From positions 1-64,000 of the forward strand of contig CAZMUM010000013.1 of the NCBI GenBank assembly GCA_964569385.1: a DNA stretch of 64,000 bases, in the 5' to 3' direction. Each line of letters starts with the position of its first letter. Within the stretch, counting starts at the first letter, position 1. The stretch is from JAADHX01 sp964569385. GTDB lineage: Bacteria; Actinomycetota; Acidimicrobiia; Acidimicrobiales; Poriferisodalaceae. Shown here piece by piece: positions 1-7,857 of the stretch. The notes beneath the pieces were generated by a model that saw nothing but the letters and a program-made list of their open reading frames with translations, ran no database searches and was not told where the DNA came from. Position numbers and translations under genes: made by a program.

Positions 1-56
1 TTCGTGAGGGTGGGCGCACTGTCGGCGCCGGCCGCGTCACCAAAATCCTCAAGTAG
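1..56 (+). CDS. tuf: Elongation factor Tu, C-terminal end (partial)
   Basis: The first 56 bases read in one frame as REGGRTVGAGRVTKILK followed by TAG. This is the usual C-terminal strand of EF-Tu, the GTPase that delivers aminoacyl-tRNA to the ribosome. The rest of the gene lies outside the window. Its position 11 bases before rpsJ matches the common str-to-S10 operon junction. Only 17 residues are visible, so the call rests on this tail plus context. Confidence 0.9.
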   Translation, partial: REGGRTVGAGRVTKILK

Positions 57-67
57 GCTGGTTCCAG

Positions 68-391
68 ATGGCTGCTAACTCACAGAAGATTCGAATCCGG
101 CTCAAGGCCTATGATCACAACGTGATCGATCAGTCCACGGCCAAGATCGTCGAGACGGTTCTTCGTACCCAAGCAAAGATCCGAGGCCCTATACCTTTGC
201 CAACCGAGAAGCACCGTTACACGGTCATTCGGTCGCCGCACAAGTACAAGGACTCCCGAGAGCACTTCGAAATGCGCATCCACAAGCGCCTTATCGACAT
301 TGTCGAACCAACACCCAAGACGGTCGATTCGCTTCAGCGTCTCGAGCTCCCGGCTGGTGTTGACATTGAAATCAAGATCCAACAGAGCTAG
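68..391 (+). CDS. rpsJ: 30S ribosomal protein S10 (NusE)
   Basis: This 107-aa protein is uS10 of the small-subunit head, which also acts as NusE in transcription antitermination. The family core is plain: RGPIPLPTEKHRYTV at about residues 38-52, RSPHKYKDSREHFE, then HKRLIDI. Length is normal (about 102-107 aa). The ATG lies 11 bases after the tuf stop. It heads the S10 operon, but a 247-base spacer separates it from rplC, so the downstream genes may have their own leader or promoter. Confidence 0.98.
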   Translation: MAANSQKIRIRLKAYDHNVIDQSTAKIVETVLRTQAKIRGPIPLPTEKHRYTVIRSPHKYKDSREHFEMRIHKRLIDIVEPTPKTVDSLQRLELPAGVDIEIKIQQS

Positions 392-638
392 TTAGATATT
401 CGTGTCGCTCAGGGGTTGTGGAGCCCCACCGCGAGCGCTACTATCTGAGATTCGTGCGCAGCACCCTGCTGCAAACAATTGACGTCCTTGTAGGCCCGGC
501 CGTGTTCAACGGCCGCAAAGGGAACCACGAGGCAAAACCGAACCAACGCTCCGCCGGCCACGCCTGCGGAGCGTTCGCGTGGAAGCACCGCCGTCCCTAC
601 TCGACGGTGGGAAGACACCGAAGAGGAAGACGCCTCCA
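392..638 (+). promoter_or_regulatory. Structured leader between rpsJ and rplC
   Basis: This 247-base spacer is much longer than any other gap in the S10 block and has no credible gene. It contains several strong inverted repeats: 412-417 with 422-427 (GGGGTT/AGCCCC); 497-503 with 509-515 (CGGCCGT/ACGGCCG, 5-base loop); 545-554 with 566-575 (AACGCTCCGC/GCGGAGCGTT, 11-base loop); and 591-595 with 603-607 (CCGTC/GACGG). No T-run follows any stem. The likely role is an autoregulatory ribosomal-protein leader (L4-type control is known for S10 operons) or a new transcription start. Neither is proven here. Confidence 0.5.
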
Positions 639-1274
639 ATGGCGAAAAAGGCGATCGTTGCCGAAAAAGTCGGCATGACCCAGCTATGGGACGACGACAA
701 CCGTGTCGTACCCGTAACAATGCTGCGCGTCTCACCGTGCCGAATCGTGCAGATCAAAACCAACGAGAACGACGGCTACACCGCTTTGCAGGTCACTTAT
801 GGCCAAGCTCGCGTCAATAGTCTCACCAAGCCTGAAGCTGGCCACTTCGCCAAAGCTGGCGTCGAAGCCGGTTCACGACTGGTTGAGCTACGGGTCGACG
901 ATGTTAGCGATTACGAGGTTGGTCAAGCACTAGATGCTGGCCTACTCGAAGCTGGTGACAAGATCGATGTGACTGCCGTGTCCAAAGGCAAGGGCTTTGC
1001 CGGAACCATGAAGCGTCACAACTTCTCTGGTCAAAAGGCGAGCCATGGTGTGCATCGAGTACACCGCAAGCCCGGTGCCATCGGTATGTGCGCCACACCG
1101 GCCCGTGTTTTCAAAGGCACCCGGATGTCTGGCCGAATGGGCGCCACCAAGGTGACCACTCAGAACCTGACAGTTGTGCGTGCCGATGCCGACCAAGAGA
1201 TCATTCTGGTCAAGGGCTCGGTGCCTGGTCCTAAGGGCGCCGTAGTAGTTATCCGCGACGCGGTGAAGGGTTAA
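639..1274 (+). CDS. rplC: 50S ribosomal protein L3
   Basis: This is uL3 (211 aa), an early-assembly 23S rRNA binder near the peptidyl-transferase centre. Conserved segments include KGKGFAGTMKRHNFSGQ, the KPGAIGMCATPARVFKG loop and GRMGATKVTTQNL. The frame stays open upstream to 579, but the ATG at 639 (MAKKAIVAEKVGMTQLW) matches the family N-terminus, and the 20 extra residues encoded before it are not family-like. It is followed closely by rplD. Confidence 0.97.
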   Translation: MAKKAIVAEKVGMTQLWDDDNRVVPVTMLRVSPCRIVQIKTNENDGYTALQVTYGQARVNSLTKPEAGHFAKAGVEAGSRLVELRVDDVSDYEVGQALDAGLLEAGDKIDVTAVSKGKGFAGTMKRHNFSGQKASHGVHRVHRKPGAIGMCATPARVFKGTRMSGRMGATKVTTQNLTVVRADADQEIILVKGSVPGPKGAVVVIRDAVKG

Positions 1275-1279
1275 CAACA

Positions 1280-1897
1280 ATGTCTGTCACCCTTAAAGTC
1301 ACCACCCAGACAGGCGCCGACGCAGGCACAGTCGATGTCGACGACGAGCTCTTCGGCGTCGAGCCCAACATCGCAGTACTTCATCAGGTTGTTACGGCCC
1401 AGCTCGCGTCGAGACGTCGCGGTACCCATTCCACCAAGACCCGTTCTGAAGTTCGTGGAGGCGGAGCCAAACCGTTCCGCCAGAAGGGCACCGGTCGTGC
1501 TCGTCAGGGCACAAGTCGAGCCCCGCAGATGCGTGGCGGTGGCGTAGTCCACGGTCCGCGCCCACGTAGTTACGCCCAGAAGGTCAACAAGAAGGTCATC
1601 CGTAAGGCCCTTGCCGGCGCACTGTCTGACCGAGTTCAATCCGAGCGGTTGCTTGTTGTCGATGCCTGGTCATTCGATGCGCCCAAGACCAAAGATGCCG
1701 CAGCCGTCATATCGGCCCTCGAGCTATCGGGCCGCGTTGTCATCGTCATCAACGACGAAGACGACACCGCAGCCCGCAGCTTCCGCAACATTCCAGGCGT
1801 GCAGCTGCTTCAGGGCAGTGAACTCAACGCATATGACATTCTGTGCAGCGACTGGCTTGTATTCACCACTGCCACACTTCCTGGAGGTGAGTCGTGA
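1280..1897 (+). CDS. rplD: 50S ribosomal protein L4
   Basis: This is uL4 (205 aa), which lines the exit tunnel and in many bacteria represses its own S10 operon. The tunnel loop is recognisable as RGGGAKPFRQKGTGRARQG followed by APQMRGGGVVHGP at about residues 59-93. Length is normal. It starts 5 bases after rplC and its stop overlaps the rplW start by four bases (GTGA), suggesting coupled translation. If the rpsJ-rplC spacer is an autoregulatory leader, this protein is the prime candidate ligand. Confidence 0.98.
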   Translation: MSVTLKVTTQTGADAGTVDVDDELFGVEPNIAVLHQVVTAQLASRRRGTHSTKTRSEVRGGGAKPFRQKGTGRARQGTSRAPQMRGGGVVHGPRPRSYAQKVNKKVIRKALAGALSDRVQSERLLVVDAWSFDAPKTKDAAAVISALELSGRVVIVINDEDDTAARSFRNIPGVQLLQGSELNAYDILCSDWLVFTTATLPGGES

Positions 1898-2184
1898 AAG
1901 ACGCACGCGACGTTGTAATCGCTCCTGTAGTTTCGGAGAAGAGCTACGCCCTTCTCGAAGACAACGTGTACACGTTCCTTGTTCACCCATCGGCTTCAAA
2001 ACCCGAAATCAAGGATGCCATCGAGTCGATTTTCGAAGTGACAGTCACCAGAGTGAACACACTCAACCGCAAGGGCAAGCGGATCCGTAATCGCCGTTCG
2101 CTTAGCTACGGGCAGCGTCCCGACACTAAGCGGGCCATCGTCTCCCTCGCTGAGGGCGACTCAATCGATCTGTTCGGAGCCTGA
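1894..2184 (+). CDS. rplW: 50S ribosomal protein L23
   Basis: This is uL23 (96 aa), at the exit-tunnel rim where trigger factor and SRP dock. The family pattern is APVVSEKSYALLEDNVYTF near the N-terminus and the basic loop NTLNRKGKRIRNRRSLSYG. The start is GTG in a four-base overlap with rplD. It lies one base before rplB. Confidence 0.97.
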   Translation: MKDARDVVIAPVVSEKSYALLEDNVYTFLVHPSASKPEIKDAIESIFEVTVTRVNTLNRKGKRIRNRRSLSYGQRPDTKRAIVSLAEGDSIDLFGA

Positions 2185-2185
2185 G

Positions 2186-3022
2186 ATGGGTATTCGCACC
2201 CGTAAACCCACATCGCCTGGCCGTCGTTTCCAGACTGTCTCTGACTTCGCCGAGCTTACGACCGACCGGCCCGAGAAGTCGTTGCTGGCGAAGAAGACTC
2301 GCAGCGGTGGTCGCAACAACTACGGCCGTAAGACTTCGCGTCACCGCGGCGGCGGCCATAAGCAGCGTTATCGCATCATCGACTTTCGCCGCAACAAAGA
2401 CGATGTGCCAGCCAAGGTCGCAACGATCGAATACGACCCGAACCGCAACTGCCGCATAGCGCTCTTGCACTACCTAGATGGAGAGAAGCGCTACATCCTT
2501 GCTCCGCTTGGTCTCGATGTTGGCGACACAGTCGTAAGCGGCCAACGCTCCGATATCAAGCCAGGTAACTCGCTGCCGTTGCGATACATCCCGGTTGGAG
2601 CCGTTGTTCACAACGTCGAACTCAAGCCAGGTGGCGGTGGCCAGCTCGGCCGTAGCGCTGGCACTTCGATCCAGCTCGTCGCCAAAGAAGGAGCGTACGC
2701 AACGCTTCGTTTGCCTAGCACCGAGATGCGCCGTGTACCCATGGACTGCCGGGCGAGCATCGGCGAGGTCGGTAACGCAGAGGCCGACCTCATCAAGATC
2801 GGTAAGGCCGGTCGTAACCGCTGGAAGGGCGTTCGCCCTCAGACTCGCGGCGTGGCCATGAACCCAGTCGACCACCCCCATGGTGGTGGCGAGGGCAAGA
2901 CCTCGGGCGGTCGTCACCCAGTGTCGCCGTGGGGTCAGCCAGAAAAGCGCACTCGTAACCGTAAGAAGAAGTCCAACGACATGATCGTTCGCCGGCGTCG
3001 TACGCGCGGCGCCCGGAGGTAG
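2186..3022 (+). CDS. rplB: 50S ribosomal protein L2
   Basis: This is uL2 (278 aa), needed for subunit association and peptidyl-transferase activity. It shows the N-terminal TSPGRRFQTV and NNYGRKTSRHRGGGHKQRYR, and near the C-terminus NPVDHPHGGGEGK, which carries the conserved histidine, then GGRHPVSPWG. Length is standard. Confidence 0.98.
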   Translation: MGIRTRKPTSPGRRFQTVSDFAELTTDRPEKSLLAKKTRSGGRNNYGRKTSRHRGGGHKQRYRIIDFRRNKDDVPAKVATIEYDPNRNCRIALLHYLDGEKRYILAPLGLDVGDTVVSGQRSDIKPGNSLPLRYIPVGAVVHNVELKPGGGGQLGRSAGTSIQLVAKEGAYATLRLPSTEMRRVPMDCRASIGEVGNAEADLIKIGKAGRNRWKGVRPQTRGVAMNPVDHPHGGGEGKTSGGRHPVSPWGQPEKRTRNRKKKSNDMIVRRRRTRGARR

Positions 3023-3025
3023 GGC

Positions 3026-3304
3026 ATGCCACGCAGCCTCAAGAAGGGCCCATTCGTCGACGACCATCTTCTGAAGAAGGTCGACGCACTCAACGAGACG
3101 GGCGACAAGAAGGTCATCAAGACCTGGTCGCGCCGCTCAACCATCATCCCCGACATGATCGGTCATACCATTGCCGTTCACGATGGTCGCAAACATGTAC
3201 CGGTCTACGTGACCGAGTCCATGGTCGGGCACAAGCTCGGCGAGTTCGCACCGACGCGAACCTTTAAGTTCCATGCCGGCCAAGAGCGTCAGGGTCGCCG
3301 ATGA
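3026..3304 (+). CDS. rpsS: 30S ribosomal protein S19
   Basis: This is uS19 (92 aa), in the 30S head next to S13. It has the signature PRSLKKGPFVDDHLLKKV at the N-terminus and IPDMIGHTIAVHDGRKHVPV in the middle. Its stop overlaps the rplV start (ATGA). Confidence 0.98.
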   Translation: MPRSLKKGPFVDDHLLKKVDALNETGDKKVIKTWSRRSTIIPDMIGHTIAVHDGRKHVPVYVTESMVGHKLGEFAPTRTFKFHAGQERQGRR

Positions 3305-4185
3305 GCACCATCGACCTCGTCGAGGTTGCAGGAGCGCGTGCCACCCACCGCTTTGCTCGGATGTCGGCTTCGAAGGTTCGTGTTGTGTTGAACCTGATCC
3401 GCGACACCGACGTGGACGATGCGCGCGACATTCTTCGCTTCAGCGAACGTGGTGCCTCCAATGTCGTGGCGAAGGTGTTGGCGTCGGCCATCGCTAATGC
3501 ATCGCACAACGAGGGCCTCGACGAGAACGAGCTCTACATCGCCGAATGTTTCGCCGACGAGGGACCAACACTCAAGCGCTGGCGGCCCCGAGCCCGCGGT
3601 CGCGCCACTCGAATTTTCAAGCGCACCTGTCACATCACCGTCGTGGTAGCTCAACTAGACGACGAAGACCTCGACGTCCGACAGCAGGCCGAAGCCGCGG
3701 CGGGCACAACATCTGGCGCAAGTCGGCCCGACCGACGGGCTCGTGTTGCCGCCAGCCAAGCTGCCGATACCGGCTCAGACGATACCGACGCCGGCGATGT
3801 TGTTGACCAGGTCGACAATGCCGAAGTAGGCGGCGCCACCGACGTACAGGACAACGTTGAGGCCGATGGGTCAGATAAGGCTGCACTCGAAGAGTGGAAC
3901 GCCGACGATGGCGATGCCGATGGCGAAGCCAACCTCACCGACCAAACCCCGTACGGCGAAGGTTCTATCGCTCCGCCAGCCGACGATTCGATCCCAGAAG
4001 GCTTCCTGGTCAAGGGCAACGCCGACTCGATGAAGTACCACGAGCCCGATGGCCGCTGGTATGAGAACACCGTTGCAGAGGTCTACTTTGCGACTGCCGA
4101 GCACGCAGCAGCTGCTGGCTTCACTAAGGCTGGAACCAAAGAACCAGCCGTCGACGCAGCCGACGACAACGGCGAGGAGGCCTAA
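3301..4185 (+). CDS. rplV: 50S ribosomal protein L22 with acidic linker and C-terminal sunset-type domain
   Basis: Residues 1 to about 120 are normal uL22, with ATHRFARMSASKVRVVLNLI at the N-terminus and the tunnel hairpin RWRPRARGRATRI. Normal uL22 ends near 110-130 aa; this protein has 294. Residues about 125-225 form an Asp/Ala-rich acidic linker. Residues about 226-278 carry a compact motif, FLVKGNADSMKYH, then GRWYENTVAEVYFAT and AAAGFTKA. This resembles the small 'sunset' module (IKGN...YH...Y..T..E..F.....A...GF) found on various actinobacterial proteins. The frame is unbroken and rpsC follows at +2 bases. The domain name is from memory; the tail's function is unknown. Confidence 0.93.
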   Translation: MSTIDLVEVAGARATHRFARMSASKVRVVLNLIRDTDVDDARDILRFSERGASNVVAKVLASAIANASHNEGLDENELYIAECFADEGPTLKRWRPRARGRATRIFKRTCHITVVVAQLDDEDLDVRQQAEAAAGTTSGASRPDRRARVAASQAADTGSDDTDAGDVVDQVDNAEVGGATDVQDNVEADGSDKAALEEWNADDGDADGEANLTDQTPYGEGSIAPPADDSIPEGFLVKGNADSMKYHEPDGRWYENTVAEVYFATAEHAAAAGFTKAGTKEPAVDAADDNGEEA

Positions 4186-4187
4186 TC

Positions 4188-5093
4188 ATGGGCCAGAAGA
4201 TCCACCCGTACGGCTTCCGTCTTGGTATCACCACCGACTGGAAGTCTCGCTGGTTCAGCGACAAGGATTACACAGACAACGTCATCGAGGATTGGCATAT
4301 CCGCGAGTACCTCACAACCGAACTGCCACACGCGGCCATCAGCCGAGTCGAAGTCGAGCGCACCCGCGACCGTCTCCGGATCGACGTTCACACCGCTCGA
4401 CCGGGAATTGTTATTGGTCGTCGTGGTGCCGAGGCCGATCGTCTTCGGGCTGGTCTTACCAAGATCACCGGAAACGCCAAGGTTCAGCTGAACATCCAAG
4501 AGATCAAGCAGCCAGAACTCGATGCTGCTCTTATCGCCCAAGGCGTCGCCGATCAACTTGCTGGCCGCGTTGCCTTCCGTCGAGCCATGAAGCGGGCCGT
4601 GCAGAACGCACAAAAAGCTGGTGCTCTCGGTATTCGAGTCCAGTGTTCAGGCCGCCTAGGTGGTGCAGAGATGTCCCGCACCGAGTGGTACCGCGAAGGA
4701 CGCGTGCCACTCCACACGCTCAGAGCCGATATCGACTATGGATTCCGTGAGGCTCGTACAACTGCTGGCCGCATCGGCGTGAAGGTATGGCTGTACAAGG
4801 GCGACATTTTGCCGTACAAAGTCTCGGCCGACGATCGTCTTGCGCGCGAAGCAGCTCTGGCCACGGGCGACGTGGCCGCGCCGATGCCGGGTGGTGTTGT
4901 TTCATCGAGTGGCCGCCGGGCCGCTGAAGCAGCCGCAGCTACGGCACCCGATGAAGAAATCGCCGAGCCAGAGCCCCTGGTAAAGAAGGCAGATCCCGAG
5001 TTCGAGAAGCTGCTCGAAGAAGAAGAAGAGATCGAGCGCTCCACTCGCGAGTCAACCCAGACCGACCGCTTCCGACCCGGAGACGCCGACTGA
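4188..5093 (+). CDS. rpsC: 30S ribosomal protein S3 with acidic C-terminal tail
   Basis: This is uS3, at the mRNA entry channel. Residues 1 to about 210 are canonical: MGQKIHPYGFRLGI at the start, KH-type GIVIGRRGAEADRLR near residue 70, and GIRVQCSGRLGGAEM with WYREGRVPLHTLRADIDYG. The protein runs to 301 aa. Residues about 215-301 are low-complexity Ala/Glu/Pro with a Glu run (LLEEEEEIERS), a long acidic tail like that on the neighbouring L22. The rplP start overlaps the stop by one base. Confidence 0.97.
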   Translation: MGQKIHPYGFRLGITTDWKSRWFSDKDYTDNVIEDWHIREYLTTELPHAAISRVEVERTRDRLRIDVHTARPGIVIGRRGAEADRLRAGLTKITGNAKVQLNIQEIKQPELDAALIAQGVADQLAGRVAFRRAMKRAVQNAQKAGALGIRVQCSGRLGGAEMSRTEWYREGRVPLHTLRADIDYGFREARTTAGRIGVKVWLYKGDILPYKVSADDRLAREAALATGDVAAPMPGGVVSSSGRRAAEAAAATAPDEEIAEPEPLVKKADPEFEKLLEEEEEIERSTRESTQTDRFRPGDAD

Positions 5094-5509
5094 TGTTGAT
5101 GCCAAAGAAGGTCAAGCACCGTAAACAACATCGCGGTCGTCGCAAAGGCAACGCCAAAGGTGGCGACCGGATTGCGTTTGGCGATGTCGGAATTCAGGCT
5201 CTTGAGCCAGCATGGATCACCGCTCGCCAGATCGAAGCTGCTCGTATTGCCATGACCAGACACGTCAAACGTGGTGGGAAGGTATGGATTCGCGTCTTCC
5301 CAGACAAACCTGTGACGCAGAAGCCAGCCGAAACCCGAATGGGTTCAGGCAAGGGCAACCCAGAACACTGGGTCGCAGTGGTGAAACCCGGCCGAATCAT
5401 GTTCGAGCTCGGCGGCGTCGAAGACGACCTGGCCAAAGAAGCGCTCAACCGCGCTATCCAGAAGTTGCCGATTAAGGCCCGAATTGTTGGCCGGGAGGGT
5501 TCGCTTTAA
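5093..5509 (+). CDS. rplP: 50S ribosomal protein L16
   Basis: This is uL16 (138 aa), which contacts A-site tRNA. It starts MLMPKKVKHRKQHRGRRKG, as usual, so the ATG at 5093 is preferred over the internal ATG at 5099. RMGSGKGNPEHWVAVVKPG is the conserved central segment. It overlaps rpsC by one base and rpmC by one base (TAATG). Confidence 0.98.
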   Translation: MLMPKKVKHRKQHRGRRKGNAKGGDRIAFGDVGIQALEPAWITARQIEAARIAMTRHVKRGGKVWIRVFPDKPVTQKPAETRMGSGKGNPEHWVAVVKPGRIMFELGGVEDDLAKEALNRAIQKLPIKARIVGREGSL

Positions 5510-5730
5510 TGTCTACCGACCTCCGCCAGCTCGACGACGATCAACTTGTCGATCAGCTTGGCGAAACCAAAACCGAACTGTTCAACCTTCGCTTCCAGTT
5601 TGTTACTGGGCAGCTGGAGAGTCCAGCGGCTATGACCAAGGTCAAGCGCCAGGTTGCTCGAATCAACACGATCCTGCGTGAGCGCGAGATCGCTGCCGCC
5701 GAAGCTATGGCCGCAGAGGAGTCACGATGA
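5509..5730 (+). CDS. rpmC: 50S ribosomal protein L29
   Basis: This is uL29 (73 aa), a two-helix protein near the tunnel exit. LRQLDDDQLVDQLGETKTEL and the LFNLRFQ...GQLESPAAM core are typical, followed by RINTILRERE. It overlaps rpsQ by four bases (ATGA). Confidence 0.96.
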   Translation: MSTDLRQLDDDQLVDQLGETKTELFNLRFQFVTGQLESPAAMTKVKRQVARINTILREREIAAAEAMAAEESR

Positions 5731-6005
5731 CCGAAGATTCAGACGCCCAAGAGCGTCCCAACCAGCGTAAGATCCGCGAAGGCCTCGTTGTTTCGAGCGG
5801 CATGGACAAGACCGCGGTTGTGGCCGTAGTCGATCGGGTGAGGCACGCTCGTTACAACAAGACCATTCAACGCACCAAGAAGTTGTACGTACACGACGAC
5901 GCCAACGATGCACGCGTCGGCGACCGAGTCCGAGTCTCAGAGACTCGGCCGGTATCTAAGACCAAACGTTGGCGTCTTGTCGAGATCCTGGAGAGGGCTC
6001 GATGA
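5727..6005 (+). CDS. rpsQ: 30S ribosomal protein S17
   Basis: This is uS17 (92 aa), an early-binding 16S rRNA protein. The OB-fold signature is visible: KIREGLVVSSGMDKTAVVAV, then RTKKLYVHDDANDARVGDRV and ETRPVSKTKRWRLVEI. The first 11 residues are an acidic extension. It overlaps the rplN start (ATGA at 6002-6005). Confidence 0.97.
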   Translation: MTEDSDAQERPNQRKIREGLVVSSGMDKTAVVAVVDRVRHARYNKTIQRTKKLYVHDDANDARVGDRVRVSETRPVSKTKRWRLVEILERAR

Positions 6006-6370
6006 TCCAGCAGGAATCCCGACTCAAAATCGCCGACAACAGCGGGGCCAAAGAAGTCCTTTGCATCAAGGTTCTCGGTGGGTCGCGGCGACGTTATGCC
6101 GGTGTTGGCGATGTCTTCGTTGCCACCGTCAAGGACGCAATCCCAGGTGCCGGTGTCAAGAAGGGCGAAGTCGTTCGGTGTGTGGTTGTTCGCACCCGCA
6201 AAGAACGGCGGCGTGCAGATGGCTCCTACATTCGTTTCGACGAGAATGCAGCTGTTCTCATCAACCCAAACAACGAACCGCGCGGAACCAGAATCTTCGG
6301 TCCCGTTGGTCGCGAACTTCGCGACAAGCAGTTCATGCGAATCGTGTCGCTCGCGCCGGAGGTGCTCTGA
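6002..6370 (+). CDS. rplN: 50S ribosomal protein L14
   Basis: This is uL14 (122 aa), which forms an intersubunit bridge. The chosen ATG at 6002 gives MIQQESRLKIADNSGAKEVL, the family N-terminus. The longer frame from 5969 would add 11 residues overlapping rpsQ. The C-terminal GTRIFGPVGRELRDKQFMRI is also conserved. rplX starts 2 bases after the stop. Confidence 0.97.
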   Translation: MIQQESRLKIADNSGAKEVLCIKVLGGSRRRYAGVGDVFVATVKDAIPGAGVKKGEVVRCVVVRTRKERRRADGSYIRFDENAAVLINPNNEPRGTRIFGPVGRELRDKQFMRIVSLAPEVL

Positions 6371-6371
6371 G

Positions 6372-6680
6372 ATGAAGATCAAAAAGGGCGATCAGGTCCA
6401 AGTGCTGACTGGCAAGGACCGCGGTGCCCAAGGCAACGTTGTGTCCGTCGACATCGCGAAGAATAAAGTTCTTGTCGAAGGCGTCAACATCGCTAAGCGC
6501 CATACCAAACCAACGCAGGCCGACCAGCAGGGCGGCATCGTCGAAAAGATCATGCCCCTCGACGTCAGCAACGTAGCGGTGTTATGCCCCAAGACTGGTG
6601 AACCCGGTCGAGTTGGCTATCGGATCGAGGGCAAGAACAAGATTCGGTTCCACAAGGCATCGGGCGAGGAACTCCCATGA
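6372..6680 (+). CDS. rplX: 50S ribosomal protein L24
   Basis: This is uL24 (102 aa), an assembly initiator with a KOW motif: MKIKKGDQVQVLTGKDRGAQG, then KNKVLVEGVNIAKRHTKP. The frame extends upstream to 6078 through rplN, but only the ATG at 6372 gives the family start. It overlaps rplE by four bases. Confidence 0.97.
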   Translation: MKIKKGDQVQVLTGKDRGAQGNVVSVDIAKNKVLVEGVNIAKRHTKPTQADQQGGIVEKIMPLDVSNVAVLCPKTGEPGRVGYRIEGKNKIRFHKASGEELP

Positions 6681-7246
6681 CGTCGACCATTACCGAACCT
6701 CGCATGAAGGCGATCTATCGCGACGAGGTACGTTCGGCACTCAAGAGTGAACTTGAGCTTCCGAACATCATGATGGTTCCGACCATTACCAAGATTGGCC
6801 TCAACATGGGCGTCGGAAACGCACTGGTTAACCGAGCCAACCTCGACGCTGCACTGGCCGACCTAACAACAGTCGCCGGCCAAAAGGCGGTTCCTACTCG
6901 AGCCAAGAAGTCGATAGCTGGCTTCAAGCTTCGGGAAGGCAACGCAATCGGCGCCAAGGTCACGCTGCGGGGAAACCAGATGTGGGAGTTCTACGATCGA
7001 CTCGTAACGCTTGCCATCCCTCGCATCCGCGACTTCCGCGGCCTATCACCGCGTTCATTCGATGGGCGTGGCAACTACACCTTTGGTGTGACCGAGCAGC
7101 TCATCTTTCCTGAGATCAACTACGACAAGGTCTCATCCATTCGCGGAATGGACATCACTATCGTCACATCAGCTACCAACAACGATCATGGGCGAGCACT
7201 GCTCACCGCCCTGGGGTTCCCGTTCCAGCGGGAGGAGCAGAACTAA
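6677..7246 (+). CDS. rplE: 50S ribosomal protein L5
   Basis: This is uL5 (189 aa), part of the 5S rRNA complex in the central protuberance. Visible motifs are TKIGLNMGVGNA, GQKAVPTRAKKSIAGFKLRE and RDFRGLSPRSFDGRGNYTFG. Length is normal. Its stop shares one base with the rpsN start. Confidence 0.98.
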   Translation: MTSTITEPRMKAIYRDEVRSALKSELELPNIMMVPTITKIGLNMGVGNALVNRANLDAALADLTTVAGQKAVPTRAKKSIAGFKLREGNAIGAKVTLRGNQMWEFYDRLVTLAIPRIRDFRGLSPRSFDGRGNYTFGVTEQLIFPEINYDKVSSIRGMDITIVTSATNNDHGRALLTALGFPFQREEQN

Positions 7247-7431
7247 TGGCCAAAAAAGCACTAGTCCAAAAACAACAGCGCACTCCGAAGTTCAAGGTTC
7301 GGGGCTACACGCGATGCCGCAAGTGCGGCCGACCGCGCTCGGTCTACCGCAAGTTCGGCCTATGCCGTATTTGTCTTCGCGAGATGGCCCACGCCGGCGA
7401 ACTGCCCGGCGTGACGAAGTCGAGCTGGTGA
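7246..7431 (+). CDS. rpsN: 30S ribosomal protein S14, zinc-binding type
   Basis: This is uS14 of the short zinc (C+) type, 61 aa. Two CxxC pairs bind zinc: CRKC and CRIC (residues about 24-43), in the context YTRCRKCGRPRSVYRKFG. The C-terminus GELPGVTKSSW is typical. Having the zinc form in the spc operon is normal for actinobacteria; a zinc-free copy, if any, is elsewhere. Confidence 0.98.
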   Translation: MAKKALVQKQQRTPKFKVRGYTRCRKCGRPRSVYRKFGLCRICLREMAHAGELPGVTKSSW

Positions 7432-7443
7432 GGAGGACCGTCC

Positions 7444-7848
7444 ATGACAATGACCGATCCCATCGCTGACATGCTCACTCGCATCCGTAACGCGTCAAGC
7501 GCGCAGAAAGATGCGGTGTCGATGCCGTCGTCAAAAGTAAAGGTTGCCCTTGCCGGGGTTCTCCAAAAGGAGGGCTACATCGAGAGCTTCAACGTCGACC
7601 TCCCCGAAGGTGCCCCCCAGGGTGCTCTCACGATCGACCTGAAGTACACCCCCGACCGCGACCAGACCATCTCGGGCATCACGAGAGTCTCGAAGCCGGG
7701 TCTTAGGGTCTACTCGCAGTCCTCGGCCGCGCCTCGCGTGCTCGGCGGACTCGGCATAGCTGTCCTATCCACAAGCCAAGGACTAATGACCGACCGCGAA
7801 GCGCGCAGGCGCAGAGTCGGCGGCGAAGTCCTCTGTTACGTCTGGTAG
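7444..7848 (+). CDS. rpsH: 30S ribosomal protein S8
   Basis: This is uS8 (134 aa), a central-domain 16S rRNA binder that represses the spc operon in E. coli. TDPIADMLTRIRNA at the N-terminus and the end GGEVLCYVW are diagnostic. There are two ATGs, 7444 and 7450. The Shine-Dalgarno AGGAGG at 7431-7436 sits 7 bases before the first and 13 before the second, so 7444 is chosen. Confidence 0.97.
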   Translation: MTMTDPIADMLTRIRNASSAQKDAVSMPSSKVKVALAGVLQKEGYIESFNVDLPEGAPQGALTIDLKYTPDRDQTISGITRVSKPGLRVYSQSSAAPRVLGGLGIAVLSTSQGLMTDREARRRRVGGEVLCYVW

Positions 7849-7857
7849 GGAAGAACA

